DNA of 64,000 nt from Apostichopus japonicus (taxonomy: Eukaryota > Echinodermata > Holothuroidea > Aspidochirotida > Stichopodidae), in assembly GCF_037975245.1 (NCBI RefSeq), contig NC_092576.1, forward strand, positions 23,293,111 to 23,357,110, given 5' to 3'. Of this stretch, positions 51,335 through 62,401 are shown piece after piece. The notes under the pieces are model-generated. The model saw only the letters and a program-made list of their open reading frames with translations, was not told where the DNA came from and ran no database searches. Position 1 is the first letter of the stretch; each line of letters opens with the position of its first letter. A program made the position numbers and the translations under genes.

Positions 51335-54066
51335 TCTGACCTTTATTGATAAAATAGCGAAAACATAAATAGTTATTTATTTATTTAAGTTGTTTTGCTT
51401 GTTTCGTAACTAGGTGCTTTAATAACAAGTTACTGATGTGTGTAATTTCCCCTCTTAATTTCGATCGGAAGACATTTGGCTCTAAAGCGAGCCAAAATGA
51501 TGGAAATTTGCAATATATGAGTGAATACTTATTTTGAATTGTTCGCTCGGAGTTTAGAGCAAATGGCTTGTCCATTAAGGTCCTTGTTACAATATCATGT
51601 GATTAATTAACATACAGAATGTAAATGCCCGGAGGTACAGTACAGCAGTATAGCACGTACAATATCATATATACGTCGTATATACACGCCGCGACATTCC
51701 TCAATAACAATCGAGTGGTTCTAGTCTCAATTTAATCCGGATTTTCGAATTAATACAGTCTAAGTCAGCTCATCATCAGTTGAATTTTGATTGTTGAAGA
51801 TGCCAGCAAACTTTTTGGTGCAAACGTGTTTGGAAGTGGAAGAAATTCCACATATTTTGCCGTTCTTAGAAGCTAGGCCCTAGCTTTAAAGTTTTTTTTA
51901 GCCTAACGTTCCCCAGGTCTTACGTGTAATGCTGAAGTAAAAGTTTTGAACTGTCGAGTCACATAAATGCCAGCATATCCGTAGCTCATGCTAATGACGT
52001 TAAAATATTGCAGTGGCTAGGCTACTGTACATATGCTACCATTTAAGAAACGATATCACTGCCAGATCTATTGATAAGGCTGAGGCCTAGCCTATATTTT
52101 TGCAGTGCAAAGAAATTATTTGATTTTCGTTTTGTTTTTTATCCAGGCCGAGCCTGGCTTTAGCCTAATCTAACTTACGCTATAGGCTAGGCTAAGAAGG
52201 TATAAGAAATTAGTTAGGTACAACAGGTTTAGCCTTCATGTGGCAATGATTGTTAGCTATGAGTTCCAGACAGATGTAATTAAGTGAGAACTTATCGTCA
52301 CATGTTTGTAAATAATGCCCTTTTTCTCTCTACAGGATCTTTAACAAAACTTGCACTGCAATGATTGCATTTGGACACTAGCCTCTACAGTTGGCTATAC
52401 TAAATGAAGGCCAAATCAATGTTTTTGTTTTAAAAAAGCCCTAAACTCAACCTAGTCAAGTCAAGAGCAGTTGTTTTTCACTGCTACATAAAATAATTAT
52501 AAGCTGAAGTACTGTGCTTAGGTGGTAAGATTGATCTTGATGATTAATGCTGTTTTATGATATGTTTGCTGAAGATATTGAAACTGAGTTTCACCAGATT
52601 ATAACAAAACAACACTATACTCAGTATCATATAAGCTAGTTCATTTGAACTGATTGCTGCGAGATGGGATTAAACTCGGCTTGTTTTTTGATACAGATAT
52701 GCACTTATATGATACATATATGCACAGTCTGTATCAGTATACATCCCTTCAAAATTGGTTCCAAAATGTAAAAAGCGTATCCACTGGGAGAAATTGGTGA
52801 CTTTGTGTGCCTCCAACTTCCAAAAGTTTAGGCAGAACGCTGTCTCTGATTACAGATTCAAAAACTTGGTGCATATCTCTGAGTACCAAATTTCAGCTCT
52901 GTACTCCCTTATAAGAAAATATGAGTCTCTGAAAAGCAAATATCACTTGAACAGTATTTAATTGCGACTCCCAAGTGATATATGTGGTATACTCATTTCA
53001 AATGAATGTCGAATAGGCGTCTTAAATGTTCGTTGTGTCTGTCATTACCACGAGGACGATTCTGATTAATCCTTAGTAAAATCTTAGTGGGGGACAGTAT
53101 GGGACCCACTGTATCTGAACATTAGTTGACTCGGCATGGGAACAAGCCCTTAATTATTCAAATCATATCAGTGTCATTTGGGTGTTGTTTTTGAATAACT
53201 GTTTAAAAGCATAAATAGGAAGGTGGAAGGTTTTACTTGGGTGATTGAATTGAACTCTAGCCTGATCACTTGTGTAAAGAGAAATGACACAATGTAGGTT
53301 TTATTCATATAAGTCTGGGGTAGGACTTTCTATTCTATCTTCTCTTCAATCATGCTTTGTCATGAATATCGTGTTCAAATGTTATCAGTTATGCAAAGTT
53401 TCATGAAACATTTCGGATTTCTCCTGTTCTGTAAGTGTAATAGACACAGGGTGTGTGATGGTCTCTTAACGTCATGTAACTTTGACTCTGATTAAGGATT
53501 TTTACAAATATCATTTCTTTTGAATATATAGAGTCTCATTTGTTTTCGCTTTGTTAAACTAGAATATAGTACGTTTGTGTAGTATATTGTGCTGTTTTTT
53601 CTTCCTAAGTTTTGTAACGTAGTTAAACTGTTTTCTTCGTATATGTGATGGACCATTTGCAACCCTGCAGGTAAATTTTGTTTATTCCTGTCTGATAATC
53701 TCACTGGAAATCAAACACCACCCAATGCTTGGCAAAAATGGTGCAAATCTCAGAATTTTTTTCTGACGACTCAATGAGGGTCATTGTATAATTTTACTTG
53801 TGCGGGTGGATTTTAATGGGAAGGGGGGGGGGGGTAAAATTGAGCTCGAAAAATGTTTTTTTTTAAATGGGATTTCGGTTGTGTGAAGGAAGAAGCTTCA
53901 CAACAGCAGCAGAAGATGGGATCCATGGTCACACACGTGTCTGTTTATAGTCTTTATTTGTCTTCTGTTTCTGCAAGACTTTCGAATTATATGTGTGCCT
54001 AAAATAAGGGTGGAGAAGACTTGACAATTGTCCTCGTTTCTTTTTTGTAGTTGTATGTACACTTAA
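51335..54066. other. Intergenic stretch upstream of the type II membrane protein gene
   Basis: Presumed promoter of the minus-strand gene lies just right of 51334, but I see no recognisable element. The rest is AT-rich with short palindromic words such as taggctaggcta near 52185. A 68-codon plus-strand frame near 52755 matches no family I know and lacks supporting exons. Confidence 0.45.
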
Positions 54067-54243
54067 GGGCAGTACATGGAATAAAATACTAGGATTTAAC
54101 TCTTTATTATAGGAGTGAATATACAAAATAATCACTCTTTAAAAAGAGTGAAACTGCAATCTTAACAAGAGTGTACATTCTGCTAGAAGTGAAAATGTTC
54201 ACTCTAAACTTGGAGTAGTTTTCACTCTCGTTAGAGCTGTCCC
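54067..54243. mobile_element. Possible TTAA-flanked MITE, 177 bp
   Basis: TTAA occurs on both sides (54063-54066 and 54244-54247). The ends gggcagtac and gagctgtccc are imperfect inverted repeats. The interior has several copies of cactctt/aagagtg in both orientations. TTAA duplication suggests piggyBac- or Kolobok-type mobilisation. Confidence 0.4.
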
Positions 54244-55527
54244 TTAACCCCATCCAGGTAAGAGTAAAATTAGAGTGTTTTTTCACACCACGGGATATAG
54301 AGAGTACAGTAACTTGAAGCAGCTTTTTGCCTTTGTCGTCGTTTTCCCAAACTTTTGAGATATCCATCGAGTATTTTACATGTATTCATCACAAAACAGC
54401 AAAGTAAGATATTAACCAAGTTGTTCCCCTGTCAAGAGCATTAATTGGCGAGTAATGAAGGACGTCTGCAGATAATGAGTACTCGAATGCAGTTCCCAAA
54501 ATCCACTAGTTTGATTTCAACCAATCAATGAATAGCTAACATTCTTATTTATGAGCCGTTGCTTAAAATAAGATTCATTCATATCAATCCGCCAAAGTCG
54601 CGTCGGTATCACAGCCATACACAATACACACAAATAAAGCATGGTGTTTTAGAAAGGAGTTCCATAACAACTCCCTGGTTTTAGTACATAATGGTGTACT
54701 AGGTTGCTTACGACAACGCTAAGTGAAAATTATTTACCTCATTATTCCATGACGTTCATAGAATTTAAGGAGTAATATTATGTTCGGGATGTTCGGAGAA
54801 AAATAACGTTCAAGTTTGTAAATATTTCGGCTTTCATTCCACCTTTTAAATTTAATTTGAAAAAATAAGCTAGTTGTGTATGTCGTTATGACATCGTGGG
54901 GTCCATGAGGTTGAGAAAATCATAAAAAAAGGACGCATAAACCTGTTTTAACTTTAGTAGTATGACAATGTTCACGGCCTGGTAACATATTATTATCGGA
55001 TGCGATTAAAGGACACCGTTAAAGTTATAGCATATTTTATGTAGGAACAGCGCCTACAAAACTATACTAAAAAACTAAACTAAAAAATGTCAACCCATTT
55101 TTTGTTATCAGCCGTATAAAATGTGTGCTATATCAGGCTACGCAGGAATACCTCAACCACTCTACACACGATATGATATATAGTAAATTATGGGTTGAAG
55201 CAAAGTTAATATGATTTTGATTTGTACATAATTACATATAAAGAACAACGACTCAATTAAACGCCATGAAAGCCAGTTAGTAAGAATTATGAATATGATA
55301 TTAATGTTTATGTTGTATTACCTCTCTTTGCTGTTCCCCTTAGTTCAGTGAGTGAGTGCACAATCCAGTAGCTTAAAGCAGTCTTAACACAACGTATCTA
55401 TATGCTGTATACAGTACCAAATGTTTGCGTCACAGTAATAAGCAATATAGTATAGGTATATAGTACATATTTTCATCATATAAATAACTCATTGGGGTAG
55501 AACGGGTACAAACTGCGGTGATAAGGT

Positions 55528-57053
55528 TGTCACAATGCTAGTCCCTATTGTATTGCCCTATGTATCACTTGAGTGACTCTGAATGGCAAAACTTGACTTG
55601 AAGGTAGTAGCTTTATCCCTTTGTGTCCTGCATATTTGTTTTGTTTGTGTCTTGTCTTGTGTTATGTAAAGTTTGGGCAGTATATGGTATGCATTCATAT
55701 CAGAGTTGGAAAATATTCCTCACTTGACTCCCAGGGTATAAAAGGTACAGTTGTACAAGACTGGCTGTGTCCTCTGTGGGCGTGGTGGGTTGGTTATTTT
55801 TGCTGTTGTGGTAAGACCCTGTGAGGGCACTAAGTTGTATTCAGGCTTGTTGAGATGCTTGAAGCTTAGCCTGCGAGGCCAACATATTATACTCAAAAAA
55901 CAATATACTATTTGTCACCACTGAGTTAATTTGACCAGTTACCGGTTCTGTGTGGATGTATCGTGGCGCCAGTCTATACCTGGAGAGCGGGAGCAAGTCA
56001 AAGCCCAGTGAAGTAAGTCACATTATTTATATTTGTTAAAAACATGTGGGGACATGTGAACAGTGACATTTTGTTTATTGAAGTGTCACTGTTAATGTAG
56101 GGGTTCGTATCCCGACCTAGGTAACTTTGGCTCTAGCCTTGGGGATATGTCATTAATACTTAGTAATATGTGTTACAAGATAATGCAATCAGGGATCACT
56201 TTAGAGAGGAGAATTGTGTCTTGGGATATGGCATGATATTTCAGATACAGAGATTATGTTCTAGAATAATCCTGGTCATTTGAAGCTGCCCTAGGGGTAG
56301 AGATAGTATGTATATAGTAAGTGTTGTATTGGAGCAGTTAGTGGGGGCATTATAGAACTGGGAGCCTTATGATTATTTAGGACTTGGTGGTGGGTTTATG
56401 TTATTATTTATGTTAGTATGTGTTATGTGTTTTCAATATCCAAAAGGGAAATTCACATCTGCAGGAAGATTCACTGTGGTAAGGGTTCGTATTATAAATT
56501 CCCTCGTGATAATTCCAGAGCATGCATAGACATAATACTAGGTAACGTGTTTTGTACCCTGCAGTTCTCGACCATCATCGGCGGAGAAAGGGAGACAAGG
56601 GGCGCTGGCCTAAAAAGGGCGTGGCCCAAAAGACGAGTTTGTGAAACAGTGACAGCGACCTGAAGCTCACCGAACTTTTGGATTGAAATTCTCAACTTTA
56701 AGTATCAGAAGACGTGAGAAGAGATCAAGTTTCTTGATTTCTAGACTTTCCTATGTTATAATTCAATCATTCCCTTTTGTGATTTAGGTGAAGGGTGTGA
56801 TATATGTGACGGGTGTGATTAACGTGGAGGGGTGTTTCAGTCGGTAATTGTATCAATATTTTTTTCTGTTCTATACACCCACATGTCCGATTTCATATGA
56901 AGGGGTGTTTCAGTCGGTGATTGTATCAATATATTTTTAGGTTCTATACACCCACATGTCCGAGTTCTTTATGGAGTCAAGTACCTAGCTGTTATCCTCG
57001 CCTTATTTAACAAAGTTAGCACTATTCCCTTATTGGTCAGGGGAACAGTGACA
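55528..57053 (+). mobile_element. Solo-LTR-like insertion, 1.5 kb, with 5-bp target duplication
   Basis: Starts tgtcacaatg and ends aacagtgaca, so the termini TGTCAC...GTGACA are inverted repeats of the LTR type. It is flanked by aaggt on both sides (55523-55527, 57054-57058). Copy 1 has the empty site near 35607. A TATA-like tataaaag lies at 55737-55744, which supports plus orientation. I see no second LTR and no reverse transcriptase, so a solo LTR is the simplest reading. A 73-bp tandem duplication lies inside. Confidence 0.72.
56828..56973. repeat. 73-bp tandem duplication inside the LTR-like element
   Basis: Two units, each starting aggggtgtttcagtcgg and ending tacacccacatgtccga, at 56828 and 56901. 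Confidence 0.85.
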
Positions 57054-58668
57054 AAGGTCTTGTTACCATTGTATATTGGTATCATTGTTGTTTTAACAAA
57101 TTTAATAACAAAGTTCTAGCTGATACAGAACAAAATGTTAGTAAGCTAGTAAGAAAGTTAGTAAGTAAGTTAACTTCGAAAACGATAGGTATACGTTCTT
57201 AACACAGCATAAACGAAATGAATCTTTGTGTCCTGCCATTCTTGCAATAATTGCATCAAGATTGTCATTAGAACTTGTTGATATACTAAACATGGACGGC
57301 GGAGCTCATTTTGATGTGGTTGGGGTAGGTAGGGTGAGGAAGGGGGGTGGAGGTAGCGGGAGGGGCGGATATGGCCAAGGTATCTCTTCTTTACTCTACA
57401 AAATAGAGCACCAACGATATCAGGGTATCTGGGGGATTCTATTTAATTGTGGTTAAGGAGGAAAGAATAAACAAATCCTATGTCAAGCTAGGGCGTCAAA
57501 GCAAGCCACCTTCCTGAGTTCTATGTTGGGTTTTGTTCTGTTTACTATTAGGTGTCAGTTTCCATGTACGGGGACTGAAGTTGGGTTTTTCGTTTACAGA
57601 GCTACCGATGTACGAGGAAGCTATGATTGTCATATAAATTTAGGACTGTTCACAGTTTTGGATGGAATTTAGTTATTTTTTCGCTATTGTCTTGGTTTTA
57701 TTCAAGGACAATATTTTAACCGTATAAAAAAATGGGACGACCCAATCCTGATCCCCTGCCCCCCCCCCCCGAGCACTGCCCCACGCCCACCCTTAGCAGT
57801 ATCCCGGCTCCGCCGTTCCAGATAGAACTTGTAATCACCACAAATACATAATTAACGTTTTCACATGAAATTACATCTTGCATAATTGCACAATCTAATT
57901 GTATTAAAATCAGACATCGTAGGTAAGTTTACTATTCTTGTGTAAATGACTTTTGCTTTTGTGGCGTTGACTTTATGTGACGTTCTCTTTTCTAGTGCAT
58001 ATTGGAGTTCCCCGAATGGAACTCTTCCCTCAGTAGGCAGTTTACAGCCATTTGTATGGGCGGTCATTTGGCTAAACAATAGAACGATGAAACAAGACAA
58101 ACAGACAAGAAAAAAGATGAGAAGGAACAATAATAAGAATGTATTGCATAACAGATAGACTGAGAGGATATAGAGATGAAACATTCTAAACATAAAAAGA
58201 ACAAATAAACAGACCAAAATGAAGAAAATAAACATGATCAATAGGAAAAGGTGCACCAAAACAAAACTGACTAAACAACCAAATTAAACTACACCAAGCC
58301 ATCGACCAACGACATGACTGCGCGAACTTAATGAAAGTTCGCCCCCACAATTAAAAGTTTTCCCCATAAATCAAACCAAACGTTGGGACAGAATCAAAAC
58401 GAACATTGGGACAGAATCAAAACGAACAGCGGGCAAATATGAACAGCCGGCAAAATCAACACAAACAGAGGGCGATATACTAAGCAGGCCTCTTAGATAT
58501 TTTTAGGAATGCCCTCAGCGCACCGCATCGGTGCAGCTCGAACCGGATGTTGCTGAATAGAAATGTTGTGTCTTAGCGTCATATCATCAGGACCATATGA
58601 ACTTGTTCACGGTGATAAGGTCTGTCTATGGTAATCAGTATGGCAGTGTGCCTCAGTCTACCCCGGTG

Positions 58669-59118
58669 GCGAATTTCTTTTTCCTGAACCTTTCGGGCAG
58701 TGTACGTTGAGTTTAGCCAATCAGAGCGAGGCTGTGTTGATGACGTACTACAGTAAGATGGCGGCGTGCTTACCAAATGTTGAAGTGGGGAAATCACATT
58801 CGATAAGTCAACATAATTGTTGTACTACAGCAGAAAGTATTAATGTATATAAGCCTTTTCAATTCATGATATAATACTTGGACGTAACTACTTGGACATG
58901 AGAAAAAGTGGCGGAAAAAATCCACACGGGGCCTCGAACTCGCGGTCTTTCGTTTCCCACCTTATGTTTTGAAGCGACGCATTTACCCGACTGACCATCT
59001 TTACTGAGTAGTACGTCATCAACACGAGCGAGGCTGTGTACGTCATCATCACAGCCTCGCTCTGATTGGCTAAACTCCACGTACACTGCCCGAAAGGTTC
59101 AGGAAAAGAAAATTCGCG
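58669..59118. mobile_element. 450-bp MITE with long TIRs and 8-bp target duplication
   Basis: Flanked by ccccggtg on both sides (58661-58668 and 59119-59126); copy 1 has a single ccccggtg-type site near 38791. The termini are inverted repeats of about 75 bp, including cctgaacctttcgggcagtg and ccaatcagagcgaggctgtg against their complements at the right end. The interior holds a tRNA-like region on the minus strand. No protein is encoded. Confidence 0.85.
58931..58997 (-). other. tRNA-like A-box/B-box pair inside the MITE
   Basis: On the minus strand TGGTCAGTCGG (58997-58987) fits an RNA polymerase III A box, and GAGTTCGAGGC (58941-58931) fits a B box, at a spacing of about 46 nt. A full tRNA cloverleaf is not evident, so a tRNA-derived relic and not a working tRNA gene is inferred. 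Confidence 0.5.
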
Positions 59119-60741
59119 CCCCGGTGTATACATTCTCTTGTGGGCACAATGAAAACACGACGATTAGCCCACACAGTTCACTGACATTTTGAAGCACGGT
59201 GCAGCGTGGTAGGACAGAAGTGTCGTGCATACAAGATATCGTAACTACTGTACGTGATATAACACGGTCAATGAAAACCAAAACAGTGGCATCTGTCCTT
59301 TTAGTTCATAGGCGTTCATTCGTTTCGCGTGAACGATCGAATTGATCGTGCAATTGTCCTTGTAATTATGCTAAATCCTCGTTTTAATGGTGGCGCTCAA
59401 CCTTTTGCTCTGAGCACTCGTTCGTTTCACGTGTGAGCGTTCGTTTTGATTTCGTGCGAATGTTTTTACAATACATCTTCGTTCTTATGGTGGCGATTGA
59501 TCTTTTGTTCTGACAAGTGGATAAATTTGACTTCCCGGTGCTACTTGTTTTATTTTGTATTTATATATATATTTTTTCAATTTTCTTTCTTTTTTATTTG
59601 TTTCATCGTTGTAATGTTCTGCCCAAAAAGCCGCCCATACATTTACTGGTTTAAGGATTTGTAGCTTTCCGAAATTGACTGACTTGGTTGTAATCTATAC
59701 GGAAAAAAAAGGTGCAATCCTGCATTCGTATTGGGCTTGCCCTGCCATGCGTTGACTGTAGGTATCACGCATTCCTCATTAAAGTTAAGAGGGAAATAAT
59801 TACCCTTGCCAAATGACGTATTATCATCCATGTTTTAATTCATAAACAAACAAACAAATATATCAACAAATTAAATCGTAATAATAAAATTGAACCCACT
59901 AACCCAAATCGATAAAAATTGAGAAACACCTACATGGCCTCGGGTGTAAATCCCCAAATGCAGTGTCTGCTTTTTTTCAGGAAACATAAAGGAAACATTC
60001 AGATTTCTTAAAACTAGTGCTATTTTTTATATTATTGGAAATTAGTTTCTAACCACAATGCATTGACGTTACGGTGATGACTCCATTCTTAAGATATCAA
60101 GCTCACAGGGCATTAGAGTCCACAGATTGTTGTACATAGATGATCAGGTAATTACATTGCATTATTACATTAACACATGAGTGATGTGATAGCTTTACTG
60201 ACTTTTGAACTGTAACATCTAACACGATTTTACACGATAGCGTTATTGTACTAGGTAAGAAATTTGTCAAATGTTACCTTTAATTCTCTTAATTCAACAT
60301 GTCGGTCTCTGGTGACCACAAACATTTCCGCTTCTTACCCATAATGTGATGCATCAGCAAATAGGAGTACAAAGTATGATATTGGTAAAGCTTCCCTTCT
60401 AGAGATATCGTGTTAACAATGTTTCTTTTTTTAATTAGACTTCTGGTGGCCTCAAAATAACCTCTCACCTCCACAAAAAGCAAACGTCTTCTTCTGCACA
60501 ATATGATACATCCTCATGCAAAGTATGAGACGTCTGATGCCCTTCTTTAGATTGCAAGGTTCTCAAATTGTGATCACTGGTGACCTCAAATGACCTTTGG
60601 CCTTCTCAGCAAGGCTTCTGAAACACACTCATGCCATCCACGCGCATACACAAATACAAAATCACGATTACATTGGTTATGAATATCATCGAAATCAACA
60701 AAACTGAATAATACATTATATTCATCATAGTCCCTTACGTA

Positions 60742-61726
60742 TGTAAGGGTGTTTGCCACTGAAAATAAATGTTTTTCTTGATCAGAGAATTCTGGGTTTG
60801 GTGTGAAGACCAAACACAGAGCAAGACACATAAAAAATAGAAAACTCAACTGGATTGGATCAAAAGAAATTATAATTATGAATAACAAACAATATACAGT
60901 ACAGCTGATCTGAGCCCAGTCAAAGAATTAAATAAAACAACTTACAGTAGTGAGGTGCGCACCCAAAAGTAAAGTAAATACACTTAATTTATAAATCTGT
61001 TCTGGTGAGTTGGCGTGCTGGTGACTTCAGGTACAGGTCTTCCACGACATCAGATATTCCACGACATCAGTATAGAGTTGAACAGATAAGTGGTATAATG
61101 AATGTCTGATCCCAACAAAATAGTATCCTTTAATTAATAAGCAATAGAGTCCCAGGCTATCCTCCAGTAAAATAATGTGTATATCCTTTGTGGTAAAATA
61201 ATGTCAGTTATAACAAATGGTGTCCCGGAATATTCTTTATGGTAAAATAATATCCTCTAAGTAAATAATATTCTTTATAGTAAATAATGTCCCAGACTGT
61301 CAGTAGAATATCACTCCTTCCATAAAATCATAAGGACTACAGTAAATTGAACTTGTAACTTAAGGTTTAAAACAAACTATCCAGCATTAAAACTATATTT
61401 CTCCTCTTTTGCAACTGTCATGCTCCAATACTTATGGCCAACTGCCTAACTCCCTATACCCTCACAAAACTCCTTTGTTCCTATAATATATGTACACAGA
61501 CCCCATTTCCTGTGAGGGCTAATTGCCAGGAAGAACAAAGGTAGTTGCTTAGCAACCCAGAAGGAGAGATCTTAATCCCCCTCCTTTTACCACCACAAGC
61601 AACATACAAATACACACACTGTACAAATGATAGCCGCCTGTACAGTGAGCACTGTACATTGTACTTAATAAACAAGTAAAACTATGGAACAAAAGAAAAC
61701 TTTATGTAAGAGCTGACCATCTTACA
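60742..61726 (+). mobile_element. Solo-LTR-like insertion, 985 bp, with 4-bp target duplication
   Basis: Starts tgtaagggtg and ends gaccatcttaca (TGTAAG...CTTACA), flanked by cgta (60738-60741, 61727-61730). Plus orientation is suggested by ctataatata near 61480 and aataaa near 61667, about 55 bp before the end. Copy 1 lacks it, together with about 140 bp that follows it in copy 2. No coding sequence is seen. Confidence 0.65.
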
Positions 61727-61876
61727 CGTATTTTCAAATTTAAAAACTGTCACGACCGTTCACCCCGTTCATTCTACCATGAATAGCAATTTTCGTTTTT
61801 TTTTCAGACAAGACTATAACCTCATAAAAAATAATCATTATCACAGCTCGATTTCGGTTTTCTACACAACATGAAG

Positions 61877-62401
61877 TCACAATTTCTTTCCATGTAAGCA
61901 ATATTCAGGATTCCATTCAAATCCGTTTGACTCTCTCATCACATCAACGACTGCTTGCATTTTCTGGGTATCATTGTCCTCCTCTGTCCATTCTCCGAAC
62001 AGGTTTTTATAAACAAGGAGAGTGATTGCAGAAGCGTCTTGTCGGTGGTTTGCTCTACTTGATCCTTTCGGTGTGATACACTCCTTGTCTAAAGCGCACT
62101 GTAACCACGGTTGCATTAGCTTGGTTTGAATGGTGGTGCTATTTATAATTAGCTGTGTTCCTGGTTGTATATGTGGAGCAGAGTTGTTACAATTATGATA
62201 CTCTTCTCTGTCTATGCCAAGTTTGGTAAACATCGCTGGTACAGTCCGTTTATAATGATGAGATCTTGTTGGATCAAAGTGTAGAATATTCGTCATGTAA
62301 CCATGGTGACGTTGAATTCCCGGAAGAAGTACTTTCAGCGATTTTTTGAATCGTATGGAAGCATCTCCGTAATAAATTGCGCCAAATTCATTTAAAGAGA
62401 G
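61877..62401 (-). CDS. Paralog of the type II membrane transferase-like protein, last exon only
   Basis: A single open exon of 525 bp, the same length as the last exon of the complete paralog, with the same CTACAG acceptor. It encodes the C-terminal 174 residues: FGAIYYGDASIRF, VPAMFTKLGIDREEYHNCNN, MQPWLQCALDKECI and NHRQDASAI are all kept, so the copy looks functional. The first 36 residues are identical to the paralog and the DNA there differs at one silent site. The next 16 residues are very different. Upstream exons must lie beyond 64000 on the minus strand. Enzymatic activity is inferred only from family motifs. Confidence 0.85.
   Translation of the reverse strand, partial: LSLNEFGAIYYGDASIRFKKSLKVLLPGIQRHHGYMTNILHFDPTRSHHYKRTVPAMFTKLGIDREEYHNCNNSAPHIQPGTQLIINSTTIQTKLMQPWLQCALDKECITPKGSSRANHRQDASAITLLVYKNLFGEWTEEDNDTQKMQAVVDVMRESNGFEWNPEYCLHGKKL

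Noticed and set aside
52755-52961. 68-codon plus-strand frame with ordinary residue composition
   Set aside because: No recognisable family, no supporting exons and no repeat of it elsewhere. Kept out for lack of evidence.
55964-55985. tggcgcc word as a primer-binding site of a full LTR retrotransposon
   Set aside because: The sequence before it does not end like the terminal GTGACA of the element and no second LTR is present, so a solo LTR is simpler.
56101-56117. B-box-like ggttcgtatcccg inside the LTR-like element
   Set aside because: No matching A box at a usual distance upstream and no cloverleaf, so probably chance.
57861-58259. 132-codon minus-strand frame, with a shorter counterpart at 37542-37848 in copy 1
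   Set aside because: Mostly low-complexity Phe/Leu/Ile from AT-rich DNA. The frame is disrupted between copies, as expected for non-coding duplicated sequence.
60586-60888. 100-codon minus-strand frame in copy 2
   Set aside because: It spans the junction of the LTR-like insertion and has no counterpart in copy 1.
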